NCBI RefSeq assembly: GCF_017599305.1
Contig: NZ_JAGFWR010000002.1
Location: forward strand, 1-64,000
Reading direction: 5' to 3'
Source: Micromonospora antibiotica
GTDB taxonomy: Bacteria > Actinomycetota > Actinomycetes > Mycobacteriales > Micromonosporaceae
DNA: 64,000 nt
The first letter of the stretch is position 1; each line of letters begins with the position of its first letter. Under the pieces are notes generated by a model that was given only the letters and a program-made list of their open reading frames with translations, was not told the origin of the DNA and searched no databases. The position numbers and the translations under genes were made by a program. Shown in pieces: positions 1 through 7,811 of this stretch.

Positions 1-436
1 CGCATTCCGCGATCGGGGTTCCGGGGCCGTCCCCCTCGGGTGGGGGAGTGGCGGTGGTATGCCAGGTACAACGCCTCGGCCCCGGCGGCGATTCCGCCGT
101 GCGGGTGGCCCCGGCCACGGGACACCGCACCCACCGGGGACGGCCCGCCGACCACCGGACCACCGTGCCGCCACGGAACCGGACACCACGCCCGAACCCA
201 CCTCCACCGGCGTAAGCACCCACCCGACACCATCCGCCGCCCGGTGACCGCCGCCGCCCGACCCGCGCAGGGCGAACCCGTCATCCCGCACGGAAACCTG
301 CGCTACCGGCACGACGCGATCGCCCGGCCGGGTGCCGGACAGGCACGACGGCGGGTGCCCGGCCCCCCTCATCGGTCCCAGCCGGGCGTGCCGTGCCGGG
401 CTGCCGGCGACCGGCTGTCGACGCGGCCGGCGGGAT
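1..436. other. No recognisable gene at left edge
   Basis: This stretch lies beyond the 3' end of corA. It has only Pro/Arg/Thr-rich open frames of the sort that random GC-rich sequence gives, with no family motif and no convincing ribosome binding site. A short C5/G5 inverted repeat is at 31-46. A gene running off the left edge cannot be excluded. Confidence 0.4.
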
Positions 437-1546
437 CTAGAGCCAGCCGGATCGGCGGAACATCCGGTGCAGGGTGAATGCCGCCGTCGCCATCAGCGCC
501 AACGCGGCCGGGTAGCCGTACCGCCAGGACAGCTCGGGCATCCGCGCGAAGTTCATCCCGTAGACGCCGGCCACGGCGGTCTGGGTGGCGGCGATCGCCG
601 CCCACGCCGCGATCTTGCGCATGTCGTTGTTCTGGTCCACCGCGAGCTGGGTGAGCCGGGACTGCAGGATCGAGTTGAGCAGCTCGTCGTAGGAGGTGAT
701 CCGGTCGACGGCCCGGGTGAGCCGGCCCTCCACGTCGACGTACCAGCGGCGCAGCCCCGCAGGCGGGCCGCCGTCCGGGCCGGAGACCAGGGCGCGCAAC
801 GGCTCCTGGAGCGGCAGCACCGCCCGCTTGAACTCCACCAACTCCCGTTTGAGCTGGTAGATCTGCTGGATGTCGGCGTTGTGCTCCGGGGCGAAGACGC
901 TCTCCTCGACCCGTTCCAGGTCCTGCTCGAGGTGGGCGGCGACCTCCAGGTAGAGGTCGACCATCCGGGCGGTCACCGCGTACGCCACCGCCCACGGGCC
1001 CTCGGCGAGCAGCGACGGGCGGCCCTGGATCGCCTGGCGGACCGGCGCGAGGGCGCCGGAGGCGCCGTGCCGGACGGTGACCACGAACCGGTCGCCGAGC
1101 AGCACCATCACGTCACCGGTGTCCACCACCTCGGAGGTCGCGGTCAGCTCGCCCTGGGCGACGTAGGCGGCGGTGCGCAGCACCAGCAGGGTGACCGGGC
1201 CGTGTCGTTGCACGGTGGGCCGGTGCCCGTCGGCGAGGGCCTGTGCGACGGTCAGCTCGTCGAGACCGAAGACCTGCCCGACGGCGGCGAGCACCGCCGC
1301 GCCCGGGTCGTGCAGTCCCAACCAGACGAACGTGTTGCGGCTGCGCCGGGCCCGGGCGTACGCGTCGGCGTAGTGCAGCCGGCCGGTCTCCCGGCGGCCG
1401 TTGACATAGACCGCGCAGTCGACGACGGCATCGGGGTTGACCCGTCGGGTGGTGCCGGTGGCGGGCTCCCCGGCCTGTCGGCGTAGCCGGCCGACCAGGG
1501 TGTGCAGTCGGGGACCGAACAGGGTCGTCAGCGCTCGCCGCTCCAC
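437..1546 (-). CDS. corA: CorA family magnesium transporter
   Basis: Predicted membrane channel for Mg2+ (members may also carry Co2+ or Ni2+). The 369-residue product has the family layout: a large charged cytoplasmic domain to about residue 310, then two C-terminal membrane helices. The signature YGMNF is at residues 329-333, followed by MPEL, the GMN...MPEL arrangement typical of CorA. The chain ends in a short basic tail. The start is GTG, chosen because GGAGG lies 8 bases upstream; an ATG start is not available nearby. It is a single-gene unit, transcribed in the same direction as the sortase gene upstream. Family assignment is firm; ion preference is not readable from sequence. Confidence 0.93.
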   Translation of the reverse strand: MERRALTTLFGPRLHTLVGRLRRQAGEPATGTTRRVNPDAVVDCAVYVNGRRETGRLHYADAYARARRSRNTFVWLGLHDPGAAVLAAVGQVFGLDELTVAQALADGHRPTVQRHGPVTLLVLRTAAYVAQGELTATSEVVDTGDVMVLLGDRFVVTVRHGASGALAPVRQAIQGRPSLLAEGPWAVAYAVTARMVDLYLEVAAHLEQDLERVEESVFAPEHNADIQQIYQLKRELVEFKRAVLPLQEPLRALVSGPDGGPPAGLRRWYVDVEGRLTRAVDRITSYDELLNSILQSRLTQLAVDQNNDMRKIAAWAAIAATQTAVAGVYGMNFARMPELSWRYGYPAALALMATAAFTLHRMFRRSGWL

Positions 1547-1624
1547 CCGGGTACCTCCGCCTCGCCGCCCGTCCGCCGGCCCACCGTAGTAGGCCGGCGC
1601 GACAGGGGTGGGGCCGGGCGGCGG

Positions 1625-2257
1625 TCAGCCGACGGCGGTGGCCCGTACGACGATGTTGTCGGAGTAGTCGCGGGACCGTTCGTCGAACCGCCCCCCGCAG
1701 GTGACCAGGCGCAACGCCGGTCCAGGTCCGCCCGGCCCGTAGACCAGCGCGGTGGGGAAGTTCCGCTTCGGGTACGTCCCGACCCCGTCGACGGCGAAGG
1801 TGACGGTCCGCCCGTCGGCGCGGGTCACCCGGACGGTGTCGCCGGGGCGCAGCCGCCCGAGGTCGAAGAAGACCGCCGGCCCGTCCCGGGTGTCGACGTG
1901 CCCGACGACGACGGCGTTGCCCGCCTCGCCGGGGCTGGCCCCCGGCCGGTACCAGCCGGCGACGGCGGGACTGTCCAGTGGGGGCACCTCCAGGGTGCCG
2001 TTCGGATCGCCCGCCACCGGCACCAGGTCGGCGTGGACGCCGATGGCGGCGATGTCGATGCGGACCGGCGTCGAGCGGGGCAGGGCCGGGATCGGGGAGC
2101 GGCTGCTGTTGCCGCCGCTGACGTCGATGCTCGGCTGGGGGGGCCCGACCGGTCCGATGGTCAGTCCGGCGGCGAGCAGGGCGATCCCGGCGGCACCGCT
2201 GACCGTGACCGCCGTGACGGCGGTGCGGGTCCGGACCGTCCATTCGCGTACGCCCAT
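1625..2257 (-). CDS. Class F sortase
   Basis: Membrane-anchored cysteine transpeptidase of the class F type found in actinobacteria, acting outside the membrane. The 210-residue protein has one N-terminal membrane helix (about 13-32), a Pro/Ser linker, and a sortase barrel. Catalytic residues visible are His120 (in VVVGHVDT) and Cys187 (in TCGGRFDERS), with the Arg expected about 194-196 and the class F ending YSDNIVV. Start ATG is preceded by GGGGAGGAC at good spacing. It lies directly downstream of a gene for a small secreted protein with a C-terminal membrane anchor, a likely but unproven substrate. A hairpin separates the two, so they may be separate transcripts. Confidence 0.9.
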   Translation of the reverse strand: MGVREWTVRTRTAVTAVTVSGAAGIALLAAGLTIGPVGPPQPSIDVSGGNSSRSPIPALPRSTPVRIDIAAIGVHADLVPVAGDPNGTLEVPPLDSPAVAGWYRPGASPGEAGNAVVVGHVDTRDGPAVFFDLGRLRPGDTVRVTRADGRTVTFAVDGVGTYPKRNFPTALVYGPGGPGPALRLVTCGGRFDERSRDYSDNIVVRATAVG

Positions 2258-2288
2258 CGCCCGTCCTCCCCGACGTCCGACGTGGTCG

Positions 2289-2324
2289 GGGTGCCCGCGC
2301 CGGTTCGCGCCGGTGCGGGCACCC
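2289..2324 (-). terminator. Hairpin between anchor protein and sortase genes
   Basis: Perfect 10-bp inverted repeat, GGGTGCCCGC at 2289-2298 and its complement at 2315-2324, with a 16-base GC-rich interior. No T-run follows, as is usual in these GC-rich genomes. It lies just after the secreted-protein gene on the minus strand. Confidence 0.5.
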
Positions 2325-2394
2325 GTCCCAGGGATGGTGTGTGGCTCGCCGTCAGGCGACCCGGCGTCGGTCGCGCCGGGGTGGCCGCCGGCCG

Positions 2395-2883
2395 TCAGCC
2401 GACGGTGGCCGCCGCCCGGCGTCGGCGGCGCAGCAGCACGGTGGTGCCGAGCGCGGCGGCCCCGGCGAGCGCGCCACCGGCGGCCAGCAGGCCGGTGTTG
2501 CCGGTGCTGCCGCCACCGCCGGCGGGTGCCCCGCCGATCGGTGTGACGGCGAAGGTGGCGCTGCCGGCGGCGCTGCCGTCACCGCAGGTGGCGGCGACGG
2601 TGTAGGTGCCCAGGGTGAAACCGGCGGTGAAGAGTTCGGCGCTCAGCCCACCGCCGGCGGCGGCGGTGGTGGAGCGGACGTTCTGGTCCCGGTCCGGGCC
2701 GGTGACGTGGAAGAGCACGTCACCGGACTTCGGGTTGCAGGTCGTCGCGGTGAGCACGACCGTTCCGCCGACCGGGGTGCTGGCCGGTGACACCGTGGTG
2801 TCCGCGAGCGCTGCCGTCGGGAGCAGGAGCGTGCCGAGTCCCACGCCGAGCGCCGTCGTTACGAGAACCTTCTGTGCCTTCAT
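2395..2883 (-). CDS. Secreted protein with C-terminal membrane anchor, possible sortase substrate
   Basis: Not a named family that I recognise. The 162-residue protein has a signal peptide (about 1-28, cleaved after ALA or thereabouts), an all-beta-looking Ig-like domain of about 90 residues with two Cys, a Gly/Pro linker (GGAPAGGGGSTGN), a C-terminal hydrophobic segment (about 131-151) and an RRRRR stop-transfer tail. This is the architecture of sortase-processed wall proteins, but no LPXTG or LAXTG motif is present; STGNTGLL occupies that place. Start ATG has GAGGGA upstream. It sits immediately upstream of a class F sortase gene, which suggests a functional pair (inference). Confidence 0.75.
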   Translation of the reverse strand: MKAQKVLVTTALGVGLGTLLLPTAALADTTVSPASTPVGGTVVLTATTCNPKSGDVLFHVTGPDRDQNVRSTTAAAGGGLSAELFTAGFTLGTYTVAATCGDGSAAGSATFAVTPIGGAPAGGGGSTGNTGLLAAGGALAGAAALGTTVLLRRRRRAAATVG

Positions 2884-3099
2884 ACGCGTCTTCCCTCACT
2901 TTTCGTCCGCTGTCTGCGTGGGACGTCGTTCGGGTGGCCAACTCCGTAACTCACCGGTGTGGCCAACACTAGGAGGGTTGACCCCCCGTAACGGGGTAAA
3001 TGAGAAATCTTCGTTGCCGTCACGTGTTTTCCCCCCGCGCCGCCGAGTGGCGGAAATGCCGGGACAGTGCGGACACCCCGCCCCGACCACAACCCAGCC

Positions 3100-3115
3100 T
3101 CCTAGGATGCCCTAG
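3100..3115. repeat. 16-bp dispersed repeat, copy 1
   Basis: TCCTAGGATGCCCTAG, found again exactly at 42664-42679. The core CTAGG-ATGC-CCTAG is an inverted repeat, so it could be an operator or a conserved promoter element. Here it lies in the gap between the methyltransferase end and the upstream region of the anchored-protein gene. Confidence 0.5.
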
Positions 3116-3163
3116 TGGTTGTGAACCGCCGCGCGCGGCATAGACCGCACCCACCCCGACAAA

Positions 3164-3200
3164 CCGCCAGCCGCCTCCCGAAACAGGAGGCGGCTGGCGG
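3164..3200 (-). terminator. Terminator of methyltransferase gene
   Basis: Perfect 15-bp stem (3164-3178 with 3186-3200) and a 7-base loop, 20 bases beyond the methyltransferase stop. On the minus strand it is followed by TTTG. A strong intrinsic-terminator candidate. Confidence 0.75.
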
Positions 3201-3219
3201 GACACGGCCCGGCGAAAGG

Positions 3220-4080
3220 TCAGCGGCGACGGGCCTGGAGGGTGTACGTCTGGGGGAGTCGCCACGGGCGTTCGGTCAGCCGCCACTCGCCGTGCCCGTC
3301 GCGGACCTGCCGCCCCGGCAGCGCGTCCCAGGGGGCGCTGTCGTGCTCGCACAGCATGGTCAGCTCCAGCCCGGCGTCGAGCAGGGCGGTGACCACCTCG
3401 CCGAGCCCGTGGTTCCACTCGTGGGTGGTGTTGTGGGTGAAGGTCGCCTCGGTGCTCACATAGGTGCCGCCCTCGTCCCACACCACCGGCTCGGTGCGCT
3501 CGAAGTACGGGTGGTCGACCACCAGCAGGCCGTCCGGGCGGGTCTCGTCCAGGGCCCACAGCATCGGGTGCCCCTCGCGCAGGAACAGCCGCCCGCCCGG
3601 CCGCAGCAATGCGGCGACCACCCTGGCCCAACGCCTGATGTCCGGCAGCCAGCACAACGCGCCGACGCCCGTGTAGACCAGGTCGAAACCGCCGACGCCG
3701 AGCACGTCGGGCGCGTCGTAGACGTCGGCCTGGACGAAGTCGACGGCCGCGCCGGTGCGCTCGGCCAGCGCCCGCGCCTGGGCCAGCGAGGCGCCGGAGA
3801 AGTCCAGGCCGGTCATCCGCGCGCCGAGCCGGTGCAACGACACGGTGTCGGTGCCGATGTGGCACTGCAGGTGCACGCCGCGCAGCCCGGCCACGTCACC
3901 GAGGCGGGGCAGGTCGAACCGGACCACCTCGCTGAGGTACGCCGGGTCGGCGGCGAACCGGTCCACGGCGTAGTCCGGGGAGGCGGCGTGGGCGGCGGCC
4001 CGGTCGTCCCAGCTGGCCCGGTTGAGGGTGCGGTAGTCGGTGCCGGGCCGACCGGGGCCCGGGTCGTCGTTGTCAGTCAC
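3220..4080 (-). CDS. Class I SAM-dependent methyltransferase
   Basis: Predicted cytoplasmic small-molecule methyltransferase, substrate unknown. The 286-residue protein has the Rossmann-type motif I at about residues 71-85 (LQCHIGTDTVSLHRLG), an acidic residue in GLDFSG for ribose binding, FVQADVYD for the adenine loop, and FDLVYTGVG as motif IV. The GTG start at 4080 is chosen because similar proteins begin shortly before the DYRTLNRASWDDRA segment; the open frame runs much further upstream, but that part overlaps the oppositely oriented MFS gene and is not credible coding. It is divergent from the MFS gene at 4192. Confidence 0.85.
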   Translation of the reverse strand: MTDNDDPGPGRPGTDYRTLNRASWDDRAAAHAASPDYAVDRFAADPAYLSEVVRFDLPRLGDVAGLRGVHLQCHIGTDTVSLHRLGARMTGLDFSGASLAQARALAERTGAAVDFVQADVYDAPDVLGVGGFDLVYTGVGALCWLPDIRRWARVVAALLRPGGRLFLREGHPMLWALDETRPDGLLVVDHPYFERTEPVVWDEGGTYVSTEATFTHNTTHEWNHGLGEVVTALLDAGLELTMLCEHDSAPWDALPGRQVRDGHGEWRLTERPWRLPQTYTLQARRR

Positions 4081-4177
4081 CGGCTGACGGTGGCAGATGC
4101 CGGTGGTCCGCTCAACGGCAATTCGGTGGCCGACCGCCCCGAGCCGGTGGACGACGGTGGGTGTCCGACCTGGCTGG

Positions 4178-4183
4178 TAGGTT
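4178..4183 (+). promoter_or_regulatory. -10 box of leaderless MFS gene
   Basis: TAGGTT ending 8 bases before the GTG at 4192; there is no room for a ribosome binding site, so the transcript probably starts at the start codon. Confidence 0.5.
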
Positions 4184-4191
4184 GCCGGACC

Positions 4192-5454
4192 GTGACGGGG
4201 AAGGGCCTGGACGCCCGGTTCGGCCGGCTCTGGGCGGCGAGCACGCTGTCGGCGCTGGGCAGTGGCATGGCCACGGTGGCGGCCCCGCTGTACGCGGCCG
4301 CCCGCAGCGACGACCCGCTGGTGGTCGCCGCTGCCGCCGGGGCGGCCTGGTTGCCCTGGCTGCTCTTCGCCCTGCCCGGCGGGGTGCTGGCCGACCGGCT
4401 GGACCGGCGGCGGTTGATGGTGGTCATCGACTGGGTCCGGGTGGTCGCCCTGGTGTCGCTGGGCGCGGCGATGCTGGCGGGGCGGGCCGGCATACCACTG
4501 CTGTACGCCGTGCTGTTCGTGGTGAACACCGGCGAGATCGTGTTCCGGTCGGCCAGTCAGGCGATGCTCCCCACGCTGGTGCCGACGTCCCGGCTGGAAC
4601 GGGCCAACGGCTGGCTCGGCGGCGGCACCACGCTGGCCCAGGGGATGTTGGCGGGCCCGCTCGGCGGGTTCCTGTTCGTGCTCGCCGAGAGCCTCCCGTT
4701 CCTGGTCAACGCCGGCACGTACGCGCTCAGCGCGGTGCTCGTCGCGCTGATCGCCGGGTCGTACCGGGGCGGTGGGGAGGCGGTCCCGTCGGCGGCCCGG
4801 TCGGTGCGCGCGGAGATCGGGGCGGGCTTCCGGTTCCTGCTCGGCCAGCGGCTGCTGCGTGCGATGGCCGTGCTGATCGGCCTGCTCAACCTCACCCTGA
4901 CGGCCGCGATGGCGGTGCTGGTGCTGCTCGCGACGCAGCGGCTCGGTCTGGACTCCGTCGGTTACGGCCTGCTGTTCACCAGCATGTCGGTCGGTGGGCT
5001 GCTCGGCGCGGTGGTCGGTGACCGGCTCATCGCCCGGGTCACCCCGACCTGGACGGTGCGGGTCGGGCTGCTGGTCGAGGCGGGGCTGCACCTGGCGCTG
5101 GCCGCCTCGACCAGCGCCTGGCTGGTCGGGTTCGCGCTGTTCGCGTTCGGCGTGCACGGCGCCCTGTGGGGGATCGTGTTCCACTCGCTGCGGCAGCGGC
5201 TGACCCCGTCGGAGCTGCGTGGCCGGGTCGGTGCGACGACGCTGTTCATCGCGGCCGGCGGCAACTGCGCGGGCGCGCTGCTCGGCGGGGTGGTGGCCGG
5301 CACGTTCGGGTTGACCGCGCCCTACTGGGCGGGGTTCGTGGTGGCCGTTGCCGTGTCCGCGGCGACCTGGCGGGTGTTCGACCGGTCCGCCGTCGTCGCC
5401 GCCTACGCGGGCACGGCACCCCGGCAGCCCGTCACGTCAGGCGGGGACGGGTAG
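4192..5454 (+). CDS. MFS transporter (drug-efflux type)
   Basis: Predicted proton-coupled exporter of the major facilitator superfamily, 420 residues with about 12 hydrophobic segments. The A-loop signature after helix 2 is GGVLADRLDRRRLM (about residues 61-74), and a second half-repeat motif, LRGRVGATTLFIAAGG, lies near residues 340-355. Substrate unknown. The GTG start follows a TAGGTT -10 box by 8 bases, which fits leaderless transcription. Its last 18 bases overlap the 3' end of the oppositely oriented oxidoreductase gene. Confidence 0.87.
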   Translation: MTGKGLDARFGRLWAASTLSALGSGMATVAAPLYAAARSDDPLVVAAAAGAAWLPWLLFALPGGVLADRLDRRRLMVVIDWVRVVALVSLGAAMLAGRAGIPLLYAVLFVVNTGEIVFRSASQAMLPTLVPTSRLERANGWLGGGTTLAQGMLAGPLGGFLFVLAESLPFLVNAGTYALSAVLVALIAGSYRGGGEAVPSAARSVRAEIGAGFRFLLGQRLLRAMAVLIGLLNLTLTAAMAVLVLLATQRLGLDSVGYGLLFTSMSVGGLLGAVVGDRLIARVTPTWTVRVGLLVEAGLHLALAASTSAWLVGFALFAFGVHGALWGIVFHSLRQRLTPSELRGRVGATTLFIAAGGNCAGALLGGVVAGTFGLTAPYWAGFVVAVAVSAATWRVFDRSAVVAAYAGTAPRQPVTSGGDG

Positions 5455-6507
5455 CACCGTCCGTTCGGCGGCCGAGCGGTGCGCCAGCTCGATCAGCTCG
5501 ACCGTGCGTACCGCGTCGCGGGGGTCCACCGGCAGCGGCCCGCCACCGCGCAGCGCCGCCTCGACCTGGGCGTAGAAGTCCTGGTAGTAGCCCGGTTCGG
5601 TGGGCACCGGCCGGAGGTCGTCGCCCGCGCCGAGCAGGCCGTACCGGTCGGGGGTGACCTCGCCCCAGCCGGGGGTGCCGGGTCGGCCGCCGTGGCGCAG
5701 CGCGTCCTCCTGCCCGTCGAGCCCGTGGCAGGTGTATCCGGCCCGGTCGCCGAGGACCCGCAGCCGGGGGCCGAGTTGGGCGGTGACGGCGCTCATCCAC
5801 AGGTGGGAGCGGACCCCGCCGACGTGGGTGAGCGCCACGAACGCGTCGTCGTCGACCTGTGCGCCGGGTCGCCGCCGGTCCACCTCGGCGTAGACGGTGC
5901 CGACCGGCCCGAACAGCTGTACGGCCTGGTCGACGAGGTGGGCGCCGAGGTCGTAGAGGACGCCACCGGCGTCGGCCGGGCTGCCGCCTTCCCGCCAGCC
6001 GGCCCTGATCTGCGGTCGCCAGCGTTCGAAGCGGGACTCGAAGCGGGTCACCCGGCCCAGCGCGCCGTCCTCGACCAGCCGTCGTACGGTGCGGAAGTCG
6101 CCGTCCCACCGGCGGTTCTGGAACACGGTCAGCGGGACGCCCCGGTGGTGTGCCTCGTCGACCAGTGCGCGGGCGTCGTCGGCGGTGGCGGCGAGCGGCT
6201 TGTCCACCACCACCGGCAGCCCGGCGGCGACCGCCGCGCGGGCGTGGGACACGTGGGAGGCGTTCGGGGTGGCCACCACGACGAGGTCGAGGGCGTCCGG
6301 GTCGGCCCACAGCGTCCCGGCGTCGTCGACGACCCGGGCGTCGGGGTGCTCGGCGGCCAGTTGCTCCCGGCGTTGCGGGTCGGCGGTGACGACGGCGCTC
6401 AGCCGCAGGCCGGGGGTGGCGGCGATCAGCGGGGCGTGGAAGAACCGGCCGGCGACGCCGTAGCCGAGCAGCCCGACCCGCAGTGGCTGGCGCGTGCTGT
6501 CCGTCAT
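5437..6507 (-). CDS. Gfo/Idh/MocA family oxidoreductase
   Basis: NAD(P)-dependent dehydrogenase of the family acting on sugars, inositols and related polyols; substrate unknown. The 356-residue protein has the N-terminal dinucleotide fold (GLLGYGVAGRFFHAPLI at about 12-28), the family DKP motif (102-104, usually EKP) and the C-terminal alpha/beta domain with GGVLYDLGAHLVDQ carrying the conserved Asp/His pair. It reads as a single gene with a normal full length. The ATG start has GGGGAACC upstream. It converges on the MFS gene with an 18-base tail overlap, so the two transcripts must share 3' sequence. Confidence 0.9.
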   Translation of the reverse strand: MTDSTRQPLRVGLLGYGVAGRFFHAPLIAATPGLRLSAVVTADPQRREQLAAEHPDARVVDDAGTLWADPDALDLVVVATPNASHVSHARAAVAAGLPVVVDKPLAATADDARALVDEAHHRGVPLTVFQNRRWDGDFRTVRRLVEDGALGRVTRFESRFERWRPQIRAGWREGGSPADAGGVLYDLGAHLVDQAVQLFGPVGTVYAEVDRRRPGAQVDDDAFVALTHVGGVRSHLWMSAVTAQLGPRLRVLGDRAGYTCHGLDGQEDALRHGGRPGTPGWGEVTPDRYGLLGAGDDLRPVPTEPGYYQDFYAQVEAALRGGGPLPVDPRDAVRTVELIELAHRSAAERTVLPVPA

Positions 6508-6579
6508 GCTGGGTTCCCCGATCGTCGGCGCTGGTCGTCCGGTCGCACCGAACCTACGCGTCGCCGGTGACCGGCCGGT

Positions 6580-7677
6580 TCAGGCCCCCGTGGGGTCGGT
6601 CACCCAGCCGGCGATCAGCACCAGACCGGTGGGGCGGTGCACGGCGAGGAAACCGAACGGGCGGTCGACGTCGAGGCGGATCCGTCGTCGACGGACGGTG
6701 GCACGGGGTGGCGCGGAGCCGGCCCGCATGCCGATGGCGGTGACGGCTGCGGCGCGGAATCCGGTGGCGGTGAACTCGGCCCGGGCGCTCTGCCGGGCGT
6801 CGGAGACCGACAACTGGGGGCTGATGTCGGGGAAGTGGTCGCCGTCGCGTCCGGCGGCGACCAGGCCGAACAGGTCGGCGTGGTCGAGCAGGTCGTGGTC
6901 GCCGGTGACGGTGAACCCGACGGTACGCACCAGCAGTTCCGGTCGGTCGTCGTACCCCTCGACGGTGTCCTCGGTGACGCCCGGTCCGGCCGGTGCGGGC
7001 AGGGTCGCGGGGTGGTCGAGGGCGGCGAGCGCGGCGGGGAGCACCCGGGCGGCCGGTTGTCCGGCCGGGCCGAGGGCGAGCAGCACGTCGACGTCGGCGT
7101 CCCCGGTGACGGTGAGCAGGCTGATCGGGCCGGCGGGGGTGTCGGCGACCCGCAGCGCGGCCGGGTCGCCGCCGGCGCGGTGCAGTCCGGCCAGCGGGCG
7201 GCCCTGCCACGGCCCGGTCGTCGGCTGGCAGTGGGCCGGCCGGAACGGGGTGGCCCAGTCGACCAGCACGGTCAGCGCGTTCGCCAGCACCAGGGCGGTG
7301 CCCGGTCGGACCTGGATCGGCAGCCGGTCGATCAGGTCGTCGGTCTGCTCCCGCACCCACTGGTCGAGTCGCGGCTGGTCGACCGTCGGGTCGCCGGTCA
7401 GCTCACCCCGGGTCGTGTTGTCCAGTTCGGTGCGCCACCGCCGGCCCAGAGGCAGTCCGGCGCGGGACCAGAAGCCGGTTGCCAGCCGGGTGGTGGGGGA
7501 GTCGACGGGGGTGGCCGGGGTGGGGGCGACGGCGTGCAGTTCGTCGCGGGCCGGGCCGGTGGCGTACCGGGCGAGCAGGGCGAGCAGCGGGTACACCCCG
7601 GCGCCGGACAGGACGGTCTGCCGGTCGTCCAGTCGGGCGGCCCAGCGGGCGGTGAGGGCGTTGGCGGACGGGCTCAT
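6580..7677 (-). CDS. Serpin family protein
   Basis: Serine-protease-inhibitor fold, sporadic in bacteria. The 365-residue product is near the family's usual length and ends with the serpin signature: hinge-like FRAAAVTAIGM, a short reactive-loop region (about residues 310-325), then DVDRPFGFLAVHRPTGLVLI and the terminal GWVTDP, matching the classic D-x-PF...G-x-V-x-NP ending. No signal peptide is visible, so it would be cytoplasmic. The hinge is less alanine-rich than in inhibitory serpins, so inhibitory activity is uncertain. The ATG at 7677 is preferred over an upstream ATG at 7722 because a TAGCGT -10 box lies 8 bases before it. Confidence 0.85.
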   Translation of the reverse strand: MSPSANALTARWAARLDDRQTVLSGAGVYPLLALLARYATGPARDELHAVAPTPATPVDSPTTRLATGFWSRAGLPLGRRWRTELDNTTRGELTGDPTVDQPRLDQWVREQTDDLIDRLPIQVRPGTALVLANALTVLVDWATPFRPAHCQPTTGPWQGRPLAGLHRAGGDPAALRVADTPAGPISLLTVTGDADVDVLLALGPAGQPAARVLPAALAALDHPATLPAPAGPGVTEDTVEGYDDRPELLVRTVGFTVTGDHDLLDHADLFGLVAAGRDGDHFPDISPQLSVSDARQSARAEFTATGFRAAAVTAIGMRAGSAPPRATVRRRRIRLDVDRPFGFLAVHRPTGLVLIAGWVTDPTGA

Positions 7678-7685
7678 GGGGCGGC

Positions 7686-7691
7686 ACGCTA
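7686..7691 (-). promoter_or_regulatory. -10 box of serpin gene
   Basis: Minus-strand TAGCGT, 8 bases before the ATG at 7677; suggests a leaderless transcript and supports that start. Confidence 0.45.
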
Positions 7692-7811
7692 CCCGGGTAC
7701 GCGGCCGGCGGCGTGCCGCCACCGGTGGGCGGCCCGGTGTGGGCGGGGGCGGGTACGCGTGGTGGGTGGGGTCCGTGCCGCCGGTCGGTGGTGGTGTGAC
7801 AGCGTGGCCGG

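Noticed and set aside
59..247. 62-residue frame near the left edge
   Set aside because: Pro/Arg/Thr-rich translation without motif or ribosome binding site; looks like chance in GC-rich DNA.
3220..5184. A single 654-residue protein spanning the methyltransferase and the MFS region on the minus strand
   Set aside because: The upstream two thirds is Gln/Arg/Pro/His-rich antisense to a clear 12-helix transporter; only the part from GTG 4080 has family motifs.
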